From contig JANLIR010000009.1 in assembly GCA_024654025.1 (NCBI GenBank), positions 1-48,181 of the forward strand: DNA of 48,181 bases, in the 5' to 3' direction. Source of the stretch: Candidatus Wolfebacteria bacterium (lineage in GTDB: Bacteria; Patescibacteriota; Minisyncoccia; UBA6257; UBA9933). The notes below the pieces were generated by a model. The model was not told where the DNA came from. It did no database searches and saw nothing but the letters and a program-made list of their open reading frames with translations. Position numbers and translations under genes: made by a program. This document shows, piece by piece, positions 10,051 through 19,702 of the stretch; position 1 is the stretch's first letter, and each line of letters begins with the position of its first letter.

Positions 10051-10070
10051 ACCTCTCAACAGCTCTTTTT

Positions 10071-10106
10071 GCCCCAGCCGGGAAACCGGTCTGGGGCATT
10101 TTTATT
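10071..10106 (+). terminator. Rho-independent terminator
   Basis: GCCCCAGCCGGGAAACCGGTCTGGGGCATTTTT. Confidence 0.85.
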
Positions 10107-10187
10107 TCTTGATTATGGTCGCTAAAAAAGTTATTCTATTAATGTTTTAGTTGTTGGTTGTCGGTCGTATGTAGTCGGTTATTTACT

Positions 10188-10277
10188 GGAGAGGTGGCTG
10201 AGTGGTTTAAAGCAGCATCCTGCTAAGATGTTAGGGGCGAAAGCCTCTCGAGGGTTCGAATCCCTCCCTCTCCGCCA
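10188..10277 (+). tRNA. tRNA-Ser(GCT)
   Basis: GGAGAGG...CCTCTCC-G-CCA, long variable arm, anticodon GCT. Confidence 0.95.
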
Positions 10278-10314
10278 GATTACCAAGTTAGAACCTTGGT
10301 AAAATAAGGCGGAT

Positions 10315-11127
10315 ATGAAATCATATTACGAAAAACCAAAATTTAAACTCTACCATGCCAATTGTTTGGATTTATTAGCTGAACTTCCCGAGAACTCTGT
10401 TGATATGGTCTTTGCTGATCCCCCTTACAACCTTTCAAACGGAGGAATTACTGTCCACGCTGGGCGAATGGTTAGCGTCAATAAAGGAGACTGGGACAAG
10501 AGTAAGGGATTTAAGGATGATTACGATTTTCATTACAAATGGATGGAAGCGTGTCGCAGAGTTTTGAAACCGCATGGCACTCTTTGGGTTAGCGGCACTT
10601 ACCATTCAATTTATCAATGCGGCCACGCCCTACAATCGCTTGGATACCATATTCTCAACGATGTCGCGTGGTTCAAACCGAACGCATCCCCGAATTTAAG
10701 TTGCCGTTATTTCACCGCAAGCCACGAAACCTTGATCTGGGCGCGCAAAGACAAAAACGCAAAACATATTTTTAATTACGATTTAATGAAAAACGGCAAT
10801 TGGCCGGAAGATCAGCTAAAGAAACCTGGTCTGCAAATGCGTTCGGTTTGGGCAATGGGAACGCCAAAAACCGTAGAAAAGAAATTCGGCAAGCACCCAA
10901 CACAGAAGCCGGAAGATTTGCTAAAAAGAATTGTGCTTGCCTCAACTAACAAAGGCGACTTAATACTTGATCCATTTACCGGAAGCTCAACAACTGGGAT
11001 TGCCGCCTATCTTTTGGGACGACATTTTATCGGTGTTGATACTGAACCGAAGTATTTGGATGTATCAATAAAGCGATTTGAGGAATTGGATCGCAATTTG
11101 AAAAATAAATTTGCTAAAAAAATATGA
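10315..11127 (+). CDS. Site-specific DNA N6-adenine methyltransferase (beta class, DpnA-like)
   Basis: FADPPYNLSNGGITVHAGRMVSVNKGDWDKSKGF... and LDPFTGSSTTGIAA. Confidence 0.92.
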   Translation: MKSYYEKPKFKLYHANCLDLLAELPENSVDMVFADPPYNLSNGGITVHAGRMVSVNKGDWDKSKGFKDDYDFHYKWMEACRRVLKPHGTLWVSGTYHSIYQCGHALQSLGYHILNDVAWFKPNASPNLSCRYFTASHETLIWARKDKNAKHIFNYDLMKNGNWPEDQLKKPGLQMRSVWAMGTPKTVEKKFGKHPTQKPEDLLKRIVLASTNKGDLILDPFTGSSTTGIAAYLLGRHFIGVDTEPKYLDVSIKRFEELDRNLKNKFAKKI

Positions 11128-11744
11128 AAATAATTACCCGCGCAGTTGCAATAAAAAATTTAAAGAAGTACATCGGCCAAGATTTGCGAAAGTTGGCTTT
11201 GGAGCACGGCATTACGACATACGAAACTGGAAAGCAAAACAAGGGCTGGAAGGGCCTTGTTTTGGAACGCTTAGCCGGACTTCAAACCAACATTTCGAAA
11301 GCACCAAATGGGCTTACCTATGAATTGAAATCAGTTGCCTTCCGTAAAGTAAAAAATAAGCTTGTGCCGAAAGAAACAATGGCAATAACAATGATCAATC
11401 CAGAAGAATTGAAAGCCCATTCGTTTTTTGAAAGTCATTGTTGGGCGAAGCTAAAAACCATCGTGTTTTGTGCGGTAGAATGGAACGGCACAAATTCCGA
11501 GGAAGCAAAATTACTCAAAGTTACGAGCTTAGATTTTGCCGAGGACGACGAATTAATAAAAGAAATCAAGGCTGATTATGACTTCATTCGCAACAAACTT
11601 ATTAAACAAGGTTTTGAAGCTTTGACGGGAAAAGACGGCAAGTGGATACAAGCTCGCACAAAAGGCCCTGGTCATGGCTCGGTAAGCCGTGCATTTTACG
11701 CACGGACTGGATTAGTGAAAAAAATATTTGAGATAGCATCATAA
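11124..11744 (+). CDS. MutH/Sau3AI-like type II restriction endonuclease
   Basis: KGWKGLVLERLAGLQTN...LTYELKSV resembles the MutH E/ExK catalytic region; ATGA overlap with the methyltransferase. Confidence 0.8.
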   Translation: MKIITRAVAIKNLKKYIGQDLRKLALEHGITTYETGKQNKGWKGLVLERLAGLQTNISKAPNGLTYELKSVAFRKVKNKLVPKETMAITMINPEELKAHSFFESHCWAKLKTIVFCAVEWNGTNSEEAKLLKVTSLDFAEDDELIKEIKADYDFIRNKLIKQGFEALTGKDGKWIQARTKGPGHGSVSRAFYARTGLVKKIFEIAS

Positions 11745-11752
11745 AAAATAAT

Positions 11753-12262
11753 ATGACGAAAGAAATAGGATCAAATATGATAAATATGATTATAAATAGC
11801 GAGGCTTTCTTAATTGTCATATCTGGAGTTGTTATATTCACACTTCAAAATTTAATTTCACAATTATGGATTTTGCCTTTGGTAGAATTTAAAAAATGCC
11901 TGGCAAAAATAGAAACCCTACTCACTAGATACGCATTTTTATGTAATTTTAAATACAACTCTAACGGCGGACTTATGGATGCTGAGATAGAATATTTTCG
12001 TAAAGAATTAAAAAACTTAGTAGCGGAAATGCTTGGTACTTATAATATTTTACCCGGATTTGAAAGGTGGTGGTTTAAAAAAATTAAAAAGATTAATATC
12101 CTAAAGGCCAAAACAGAAATATTAACCTTATCTGCTGTTGTGAGTACAAAAAATGATGTTGCAAAAGAACGACCACGAGCAGAAATTGCCATAGAAAACA
12201 TTCCCAAATACCTGAATTTTACGGAGATCAAATATAAAATGGCTGATATTTTGGGAAATTAA
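11753..12262 (+). CDS. Hypothetical TM protein downstream of the R-M pair
   Basis: Single hydrophobic N-terminal segment; no family recognised. Confidence 0.55.
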   Translation: MTKEIGSNMINMIINSEAFLIVISGVVIFTLQNLISQLWILPLVEFKKCLAKIETLLTRYAFLCNFKYNSNGGLMDAEIEYFRKELKNLVAEMLGTYNILPGFERWWFKKIKKINILKAKTEILTLSAVVSTKNDVAKERPRAEIAIENIPKYLNFTEIKYKMADILGN

Positions 12263-12282
12263 ATGTCGAAAATATTTTGTAA

Positions 12283-12486
12283 TTAAATCGAATAATCCAC
12301 TGCATTTTGCCCCTTATCAGACTTTGGCTTCGGTGTTTCAAACCATTCAGGGTGAACTTTGTAGATAGCTCTTAATTTCTGTATACTTTTATCTATATCC
12401 TTGAATTTGAGCCACTTTTTCGGTTCAAACTTCGGGACATCGTCCCCGCCAATAGAATTTGTTCGAAGCGTAGCGAGATTACAAAT
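12283..12486 (-). pseudogene. Possible gene remnant (C-terminal fragment)
   Basis: Open frame ending ...GGDDVPKFEPKKWLKFKDIDKSIQKLRAIYKVHPEWFETPKPKSDKGQNAVDYSI*, stop codon immediately upstream, no start seen. Confidence 0.35.
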
Positions 12487-12697
12487 TCATCATCCCGAGG
12501 AGATTAGCGACGAGGGAACACATTTAAAAAAAACTATGTTTTGCGAGAGTGCTGAGCGATAGCGAAGCACTCCGCCATCTCGACTCCTATAATATGAATA
12601 AAAAGTTGTTTTCCATAGTTGTTTATAATATAATTCCCCTATAGTAAGAAGTCGTTAATATTAAAGGTCTGAATAGAATAAATTAACAAATAATTTT

Positions 12698-12955
12698 ATG
12701 GAGAAAAAAGCCAATTCTGCATTCATGAAGCCGCTGACTATCAGCGCAGAACTAGCAGTAATCGTTGGTAAAGGTCCGATGCCCAGATCAGAAGTTGTCA
12801 AAAAACTTTGGGTCTATATCAAAGCCAATAACCTTCAAGATCCAAAAAGCAAACGAAATATCGTTGCTAACGGAGATTTGAAAAAAGTATTTGGCGGAAA
12901 AGCAGTTGTTGATATGTTTGAAATGACAAAACTTGTTTCTAAACATCTCTCCTAA
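12698..12955 (+). CDS. SWIB/MDM2-domain protein
   Basis: MKPLTISAELAVIVGKGPMPRSEVVKKLWVYIKANNLQDPKSKRNIVANGDLKKVFGGK. Confidence 0.92.
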   Translation: MEKKANSAFMKPLTISAELAVIVGKGPMPRSEVVKKLWVYIKANNLQDPKSKRNIVANGDLKKVFGGKAVVDMFEMTKLVSKHLS

Positions 12956-12978
12956 CAATTTTTAAATAGATAGCACAA

Positions 12979-13004
12979 AGACGCTCTTTATGAGCGTTTT
13001 TGTT
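12979..13004 (+). terminator. Rho-independent terminator
   Basis: GACGCTCTTTATGAGCGTTTTTG. Confidence 0.7.
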
Positions 13005-13133
13005 TCGTTATTTTCCGCTCCCCCTGTTAAAATACTCAAAAAAGCCTTATAATGCCAATATTAATATATGAAAAGCCGAAAAATGACTAGAATCAACGGC
13101 TCAACCGGTTGATTCGTTGAAAGTTTAAAAAAC

Positions 13134-14441
13134 ATGCACCAAAATAAATCTACAACCAGTTCCGGTTTTTCCGGTCTAGGCATTGCGCCAAGCCTGATGG
13201 AGGTTGTGGCCAAATTAAATTACAAAATTCCGACTCCAATTCAACGTCAAGCTATTCCGGTTGCTTTGCAAGGCAAAGACCTGGTTGGTGTGGCGCAAAC
13301 AGGAACAGGCAAAACCTTAGCCTTTGGCATTCCTTTAATACAACGCCTGAACCAGATTATCGGTTGTGGCCTGATAGTTTTACCGACTCGCGAACTCGCG
13401 CTTCAGGTTGACGAAGCCTTAAGCAAATTTGGTTCAAAAATGAGTTTTAAAACAGCCGTGCTTATTGGCGGCGCTCCGATACGTCCGCAAATTCAGGCTC
13501 TAAGCCGTAACCCGCGTATTATTATTGCCACTCCCGGCCGGCTTAATGATCATATTCAGCAAAAAACAGCTAACTTAAAAAATGTCAAAATAGTTGTTTT
13601 AGACGAGGCTGATCGCATGCTGGACATGGGCTTTGCTCCGCAAATTAAGAAAATTTTTCAGGAACTGCCTGCTGAACGCCAAACAATGCTTTTTTCCGCC
13701 ACCTTGGCTCCGGAAATTATGAAAATGGCGAGTAGTCTTTTAAAACTGCCGATTCGCATTGAAGTTGCGCCGACTGGTTCAGTCGCTGAACATTTAACTC
13801 AGGAAATATTTATTATTCATAAAGATGACAAAACCAGGCTGGTAGATAAACTTTTGCAGCAATACTTAGGCGCGACTCTTATTTTTACCAGAACAAAACA
13901 TGGCGCCAAAAAACTAACCGGAAATATCAGAGACATGAATCACAGCGCCGCGGAAATTCATTCTAACCGTTCTCTTTCTCAGCGAAAAGAAGCAATGGCT
14001 GGTTTTAAATCGGGCAAATATCGGGTTTTGATTGCTACAGATATAGCTTCTCGCGGTATTGATGTTATGGGTATTGAATTGGTTATAAATTATGATTTAC
14101 CGACTAATACCGAAGATTATGTGCATCGAATCGGCCGCACAGCTCGAGCCGGAGTTGCCGGCCACGCCATTTCTTTGGTAGCGCCGGAACAGCGCAGAGA
14201 GGTGCGTAATATTGAACGCTTGATTAGAAAAACTTTGCCAATTTCTACGGTCCCGGAATTACCGCCAAAACGACAAATTAAACAAATTAAATTTGCGCCA
14301 ACAATTCAACCAATTCAATCAAGCCAAAAATCAGATCAAAAATCTTTTTCAAAACCGCGGTCAAGATCTAACGCTTCCGGGTTTTACCATAAAAGACGTC
14401 CCTTTCATCGCCAAGGCAATAGTCGTGGCCGGAGAAGTTAA
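13134..14441 (+). CDS. DEAD-box RNA helicase
   Basis: AQTGTGKT, PTRELALQ, VLDEADRMLDMGF, SAT, HRIGRTARAG. Confidence 0.97.
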   Translation: MHQNKSTTSSGFSGLGIAPSLMEVVAKLNYKIPTPIQRQAIPVALQGKDLVGVAQTGTGKTLAFGIPLIQRLNQIIGCGLIVLPTRELALQVDEALSKFGSKMSFKTAVLIGGAPIRPQIQALSRNPRIIIATPGRLNDHIQQKTANLKNVKIVVLDEADRMLDMGFAPQIKKIFQELPAERQTMLFSATLAPEIMKMASSLLKLPIRIEVAPTGSVAEHLTQEIFIIHKDDKTRLVDKLLQQYLGATLIFTRTKHGAKKLTGNIRDMNHSAAEIHSNRSLSQRKEAMAGFKSGKYRVLIATDIASRGIDVMGIELVINYDLPTNTEDYVHRIGRTARAGVAGHAISLVAPEQRREVRNIERLIRKTLPISTVPELPPKRQIKQIKFAPTIQPIQSSQKSDQKSFSKPRSRSNASGFYHKRRPFHRQGNSRGRRS

Positions 14442-14539
14442 CGCCAATATGGAATTTCTCACTTCGCTAAGGCTTAGATTTTTTTGAACATACATCCAAT
14501 TTAGAAAAATAATCCTTTGCTTCACGTCTTAATATTATA

Positions 14540-15724
14540 ATGAAAAAAATATCTAAATTTATCATTCTTGCGGCCGTAGCGTTTTTTGCATTCTTGCCGG
14601 CTTTAAGTTTGGCGGCAACCAAAAAGCCTTTTTACTACGCCGGCTGGATTCCTTTTTGGAAACAGCAGACTGGCGCTCATGAAATTTCGTTAAATTTAGA
14701 AAAGCTTAAAGAGCTTAGCCCGTTTTCTTACGAAGTAAAATCAAACGGAACGCTCGTGGATAAATTAAAAATCAACGAAGGTTTTTGGCCGGGCTGGCTT
14801 TCAGCCGTCCGAGATATGAATATAAAAATTATTCCCACGATAGCATGGTTTGATGGAGATGGAATCGATGCGTTGCTTTCCAATAAGAAAAAGCGCATTG
14901 CCCACGAAAACGCGATAACAAAACTGGTAAAAGACCAGAAATATGACGGCATAGACATTGATTACGAAGCAAAACTGGCGGAAACAAATCCTTATTTTTC
15001 GCTTTTTATAGAGGGGCTTGCTATACGGCTCCATCCTTTAAAAAAGATTCTTTCCTGCACCATTGAACCGCGGATGCCGGTTTCTTCGCGGTATTCGCAG
15101 ACGAACACTCCCGAAGATTATTTGTATGCCAATGACTATAAAATTTTAAATAAATTTTGCGATGAAGTTAGAATCATGGCGTATGACCAAGGATTAATAG
15201 ATATAAAATTAGACGTAGAGAAAGGCGACGGAAAATTATACGCGCCGGTGGCCGATGTTGATTGGGTAAAAAAGATTTTAGACGAAGCCGTTAAAACCAT
15301 AAATCCAAAAAAAATAATGCTCGGCGTTCCGACTTACGGATACGAATATCAGGTTAAATGGGACAACGGCGTATTAATTTACGAGCGTTTAAGAAGCCAC
15401 ACATTTGTTCAGGCGATTGAGCGCGCTTCATCAACGGGCCGAACGCCTTTAAGAAATAGCGCCGGCGAATTAAGCTTTACTTATACGACCAGCACGTGGG
15501 TAGGAGGCGTTTCTCCTTCTTTAAATTTTATCGTTGCTTCTAATCAACAACCGGCGGAATTAGCGTCATTAGGGAACGGTTCTGTTTTGCGGTATGTTTC
15601 TTTTAGCGACGCTGACGCCATCAAACAAAAAATAGATTTAGCTAAGAAAATGGGGCTTCGGGGAGTGGTATTTTTTAAATTCGACGGAGAACAAGATCCG
15701 CTTTTTTGGAGAGTAATCAAATGA
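14540..15724 (+). CDS. Secreted glycoside hydrolase family 18-like protein
   Basis: Signal peptide; YDGIDIDYEA matches the GH18 DGxDxDxE motif. Confidence 0.85.
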   Translation: MKKISKFIILAAVAFFAFLPALSLAATKKPFYYAGWIPFWKQQTGAHEISLNLEKLKELSPFSYEVKSNGTLVDKLKINEGFWPGWLSAVRDMNIKIIPTIAWFDGDGIDALLSNKKKRIAHENAITKLVKDQKYDGIDIDYEAKLAETNPYFSLFIEGLAIRLHPLKKILSCTIEPRMPVSSRYSQTNTPEDYLYANDYKILNKFCDEVRIMAYDQGLIDIKLDVEKGDGKLYAPVADVDWVKKILDEAVKTINPKKIMLGVPTYGYEYQVKWDNGVLIYERLRSHTFVQAIERASSTGRTPLRNSAGELSFTYTTSTWVGGVSPSLNFIVASNQQPAELASLGNGSVLRYVSFSDADAIKQKIDLAKKMGLRGVVFFKFDGEQDPLFWRVIK

Positions 15725-15755
15725 TTTCTATTGATAAAATATTAAGAAAATATCA

Positions 15756-15784
15756 AAACCCGCTGGAATTCTAGCGGGTTTTGA
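15756..15784 (+). terminator. Rho-independent terminator
   Basis: AAAACCCGCTGGAATTCTAGCGGGTTTTG. Confidence 0.75.
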
Positions 15785-15798
15785 GTTAGATTTACAAA

Positions 15799-17565
15799 AT
15801 GAGCTTAAAAAACATAAGGAATTTTTGCATCCTTGCCCATATTGACCACGGTAAATCCACCTTGGCGGACCGGTTTTTGGAAATAACCGGCACTATTGAG
15901 GCTCGGCAAATGAAGGCTCAATTTTTAGACTCTTTGGAATTAGAAAGAGAGAGGGGGATAACGATAAAAATGGCGCCGGTTAGGATGAACTATGTTTTTA
16001 ACGGCGAAAATTATTTATTAAATTTAATAGACACTCCCGGTCATCCGGACTTTGCTTACGAAGTTTCGCGCGCCTTTAGGGCGGTAGAAGGCGGAATTTT
16101 ATTGGTTGATGCCACTCAAGGCATCCAAGCGCAAACATTGGCGCATTTTGAAGTTGCCAAAAAATCAGGGCTTAGAATAATAGGCGTGGTAAATAAAATA
16201 GATCTTAACCCGTTGCAAATTACTTCGGTTATCGAGGAAACGGCCGAGCTTATCGGTTGTAATCCTGAAGAAATTTATAAAGTTTCCGGAAAAACCGGCC
16301 AAGGCGTGGAAGAATTATTGCGCGCCGTTATTGAAAATATTCCCGCGCCAAAAGAGTCGGAAGGAAAATTTACTTCGGCTTTGGTTTTTGATTCTTTGTA
16401 CGATGACCATAAAGGCGTTATTGCCAATGTCAGAGTTTTTAACGGCGAATTTTTTGGAGGTATGAATACGCGCCTTATCGCTACCGGCGAAAAAATTAAA
16501 ATAAAAGAAGTCGGTTATTTTTCTCCGGCATTAAAAACAGCTCTTAAATTAACCGTCGGAGAAATCGGTTATATCGCTACCGGTATAAAAGACCCCGGCA
16601 AGCTTCAAATTGGCGACACTATCGGCGATAAAGCGTTTTCCGGGTATGAAGAGCCGCGCCCGAGAGTTTTTGTTTCTTTTTTTCCTGAAGACGGGAGCGA
16701 ATACGAAGAATTAAAAAAATCATTCCAAAAACTCCGACTTAATGATCCGGCCATAAAACTCGAGCCGGATTCAAATGAAGTTTTGGGCCGCGGATTTAAA
16801 GCAGGATTTTTGGGAAAGCTCCATTTTGAAATAACTAGCCAGCGTTTGGAAAAAGAATTTAACGTGGAAACTATAAACAGTTTTCCGTCCGTTTCGTACA
16901 AAGTAAAAACGTCCAAAGGCGATTTTATAATAATAGACAGCCCTAAAGATTTATCGAATGATTTTATGGAAATTTGGGAGCCGATGATCGACATTGAAAT
17001 TTTAATAGCGCCGGCGTATCTGGGAAGCGTGTTAAAACTTTCAGAGCCTTTTCGAATGAAAAATGTCCGGACAAAAACAATCGGCGAAAGAGTTTTAATA
17101 AGCGCTAAAATGCCGTTAATGGAATTGATTTCCGATTTTGACGATCAGCTGAAATCGGTTTCTCACGGGTTCGCGTCTTTTAGTTATTCAGTCGCTGATT
17201 ACCAAAAAGGGGATTTGGTAAAAATTGACGTTTTGGTCGCGAAAAACCCGGTTATCGGGCTTTCGAGAATTTTCCCCAAATCAAACTCCGAATACGAAGC
17301 CCGAAAAATGGCGAAAAAACTCAAAGAATTTTTACCTCACCAGCAATTTGAACAGGCAATACAAATTGTTGTAGGCACCCGTGTTATCGCCAGAGAAACA
17401 ATGCCGGCGTTAAGAAAAGACGTTACGGGCTATCTTTACGGCGGAGACAGGACCAGGAAGATGAAATTATGGAAAAAGCAAAAAGCCGGCAAGAAAAAAT
17501 TATTAAATATGGCCAGGGTCGCTGTTTCCGCCAAGGTATTTAAAGAATTATTAAAAAAAGAGTAG
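15799..17565 (+). CDS. lepA: Elongation factor 4
   Basis: NIRNFCILAHIDHGKSTLADRFLEITGTIEARQMKAQFLDSLELERERGITIK. Confidence 0.97.
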   Translation: MSLKNIRNFCILAHIDHGKSTLADRFLEITGTIEARQMKAQFLDSLELERERGITIKMAPVRMNYVFNGENYLLNLIDTPGHPDFAYEVSRAFRAVEGGILLVDATQGIQAQTLAHFEVAKKSGLRIIGVVNKIDLNPLQITSVIEETAELIGCNPEEIYKVSGKTGQGVEELLRAVIENIPAPKESEGKFTSALVFDSLYDDHKGVIANVRVFNGEFFGGMNTRLIATGEKIKIKEVGYFSPALKTALKLTVGEIGYIATGIKDPGKLQIGDTIGDKAFSGYEEPRPRVFVSFFPEDGSEYEELKKSFQKLRLNDPAIKLEPDSNEVLGRGFKAGFLGKLHFEITSQRLEKEFNVETINSFPSVSYKVKTSKGDFIIIDSPKDLSNDFMEIWEPMIDIEILIAPAYLGSVLKLSEPFRMKNVRTKTIGERVLISAKMPLMELISDFDDQLKSVSHGFASFSYSVADYQKGDLVKIDVLVAKNPVIGLSRIFPKSNSEYEARKMAKKLKEFLPHQQFEQAIQIVVGTRVIARETMPALRKDVTGYLYGGDRTRKMKLWKKQKAGKKKLLNMARVAVSAKVFKELLKKE

Positions 17566-17569
17566 AATA

Positions 17570-17839
17570 TTGTTAATGACTCGCACGATTATTCTAATAA
17601 TATTTATAATTTTAATAGCCATTTCTTGGGCCGAATTATTTTTCCTGTTTAAAGAAGACAATAAATTAAAAGCCAGCCTTTTGGAAATTACCCAGAAAGC
17701 CCAAGTTTTAAGCGAGGAAAACCAAAGTCTTAAAGCGCAAATTGATTATTATTCAGATCCGGCCAACTTGGAAAAAGAGCTGAAATCCAGATACAACTAT
17801 CGCCGGCCAGATGAAAAAATGATGATAATAGTTCCTTAA
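17570..17839 (+). CDS. FtsB/DivIC-like septum formation initiator
   Basis: N-terminal TM, short coiled coil, ...LEKELKSRYNYRRPDEKMMIIV. Confidence 0.7.
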   Translation: MLMTRTIILIIFIILIAISWAELFFLFKEDNKLKASLLEITQKAQVLSEENQSLKAQIDYYSDPANLEKELKSRYNYRRPDEKMMIIVP

Positions 17840-17841
17840 TT

Positions 17842-18402
17842 ATGAATAACGGTAAAATAATAGCGCCTATTTTAATAATTTTAGCGGTAGTCGGTTTTGC
17901 GCTCGTATGGAGCGGTTATTATCCTATTGCGTTTGTAAATTGGCAACCGATTTTCGCCAAATCATTAGATACGAATTATGCCATCGCGCTTAATTTTTAT
18001 AAAAGCCAGCTTAAAAACAATCAGGTGTTTAATTCGTCCTCTACTCAGAGTGAAATAAAAAGAGCGGTTTTGATAAGCTTAATAGAAGACAAAATTATTG
18101 ATAGCGAGGTAGTCAAAAAAATCGGCAAGAACGATTTTGAAAAAAAGATAACTGAAAAATTAAGTGAAATAGATTTGAGTTCCGATAAGATAAAAGAAGG
18201 CGCGAAATTGATTTACGGACTGTCAACAGAACAATTAAAGGAAATCGTATTAACGGAACAAGTAAAGCGGGAAATCGCAGAGGGGTTGTTTGGTTCTCCG
18301 GATAAAAGCTTTCACGATTGGCTGGGAGAGAGGTTTAAGTCCTCAAATATAATAGTTTTAATTCCCGTTAAAGTTGTTGATAACTCTGTTGTTGCGGAAT
18401 AA
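17842..18402 (+). CDS. Hypothetical membrane-anchored protein
   Basis: N-terminal TM; possible SurA_N-like helical region (weak). Confidence 0.55.
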   Translation: MNNGKIIAPILIILAVVGFALVWSGYYPIAFVNWQPIFAKSLDTNYAIALNFYKSQLKNNQVFNSSSTQSEIKRAVLISLIEDKIIDSEVVKKIGKNDFEKKITEKLSEIDLSSDKIKEGAKLIYGLSTEQLKEIVLTEQVKREIAEGLFGSPDKSFHDWLGERFKSSNIIVLIPVKVVDNSVVAE

Positions 18403-18424
18403 AAAAAGGCATATAATTAAATTA

Positions 18425-19030
18425 ATGAAAAGAGCAATTTTTATTTTAACAGGGTTTGTTTTTGTTTTAATTGCAGTTTCTCCAGCGACTTTTGCGCAGA
18501 GCCCTACTTCGTCGGCAACTTCAACCGCTACCTCAACCGCAACTTCATCTAATAAGCTGTTTAAACTCGAACAGCGAAATGAAAAAATCAGGAATTTTGC
18601 CGCGCAAATGCAACAGCGGTTAAATGTTATTGTCGGCAATCTTGAAAGAACGGCCTTGCGCGTGGAAACTCAAATTAATAAACAAATTAATCAATCGGCG
18701 AGTTCAACCGCGACAAGTACTGACCTTTTAGCGGCGAAAATAAAATTAGCCGACGCTAAAAAGAAAATCGAGGAATTAAAAACAGGCATTGCCAGTTTAG
18801 GCCAGAAAGTGGAGGGGGTAATTATCTCCAAAACGCCCAAAACCGCTTTTTATAATGTCAGAGAAAAATTAGTCAAAGCGTTTGTCGCTAAAATAAAAGT
18901 AATTCATAAAGAACTTTTAGATTCGGTAAAATTAGCAAAGAAGGAAATGATAAAATTAAATAGACAAGAAAATTCTTCTTCAATCACAACCTCTACTGTG
19001 TCTACTACCACTACTTCAACGAACCGATAA
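18425..19030 (+). CDS. Hypothetical secreted coiled-coil protein
   Basis: ATG at 18425 followed by a signal peptide (MKRAIFILTGFVFVLIAVSPATFA); the ORF track starts further upstream. Confidence 0.6.
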   Translation: MKRAIFILTGFVFVLIAVSPATFAQSPTSSATSTATSTATSSNKLFKLEQRNEKIRNFAAQMQQRLNVIVGNLERTALRVETQINKQINQSASSTATSTDLLAAKIKLADAKKKIEELKTGIASLGQKVEGVIISKTPKTAFYNVREKLVKAFVAKIKVIHKELLDSVKLAKKEMIKLNRQENSSSITTSTVSTTTTSTNR

Positions 19031-19051
19031 TTTTTAAAATATAAAAAAAAT

Positions 19052-19420
19052 ATGGACCAAATTAATACTCAACCAAATCAAAATAACCCGATTGACCACG
19101 AGTCGTTCAGTTTGCTAAATCAACCGAAAAAATCCAGCTGGAAAACCCCGTTGATTATTATTGGAATCGTTCTGATTGTCGCGTTGTTTTTCGTTGGAGG
19201 AATGTTCTTGCGTTCGTATTTTTCGCCAAAGCCGGCTCAAGCTCCGATTACTCAAATCCCAGCGGGTTTTACTTTTCCGACAACTAATCCTCCGGCCGCG
19301 GCAACAACTACTGTCGCAGACAGCATTGATTTAATTGAAAAAGACTTAAACACTATTGATTTGAAAACTTTTGAAACAGATATAAATAATGATTTGGGCA
19401 ATATAAGTAAATCATTGTAA
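19052..19420 (+). CDS. Hypothetical membrane protein
   Basis: Single TM with a Pro/Thr-rich stalk. Confidence 0.5.
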   Translation: MDQINTQPNQNNPIDHESFSLLNQPKKSSWKTPLIIIGIVLIVALFFVGGMFLRSYFSPKPAQAPITQIPAGFTFPTTNPPAAATTTVADSIDLIEKDLNTIDLKTFETDINNDLGNISKSL

Positions 19421-19455
19421 TTACTACAGACGTACAGATTGCGGACTACGGACAA

Positions 19456-19483
19456 AATCCCCGAGTACTCGGGGATTTTTGTT
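19456..19483 (+). terminator. Rho-independent terminator
   Basis: AAATCCCCGAGTACTCGGGGATTTTTG. Confidence 0.8.
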
Positions 19484-19497
19484 TTATTAAGAGTGAA

Positions 19498-19565
19498 CCC
19501 CGTTAGAAGCAGATCGCCCCGAGGCGGTCGTAGCCGTGCCTTCGGCAGGGCGGCTTCTAACGGGG
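19498..19565. repeat. Palindromic element with CCCCGTTAGAAGC / GCTTCTAACGGGG ends
   Basis: 13-bp perfect inverted repeat around a GC-rich centre. Confidence 0.8.
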
Positions 19566-19702
19566 TGAATAACCTGTGGATAAATCGTAAGCTCAAATTT
19601 TAAAAACCCCATTAATAAAGGGTTTTTTAAAAAGAAATATCAAAAATTAATTATTTATTAATATTTGACCTTAATGGAGTAGTGGCTTAGAATAATATAA
19701 AA

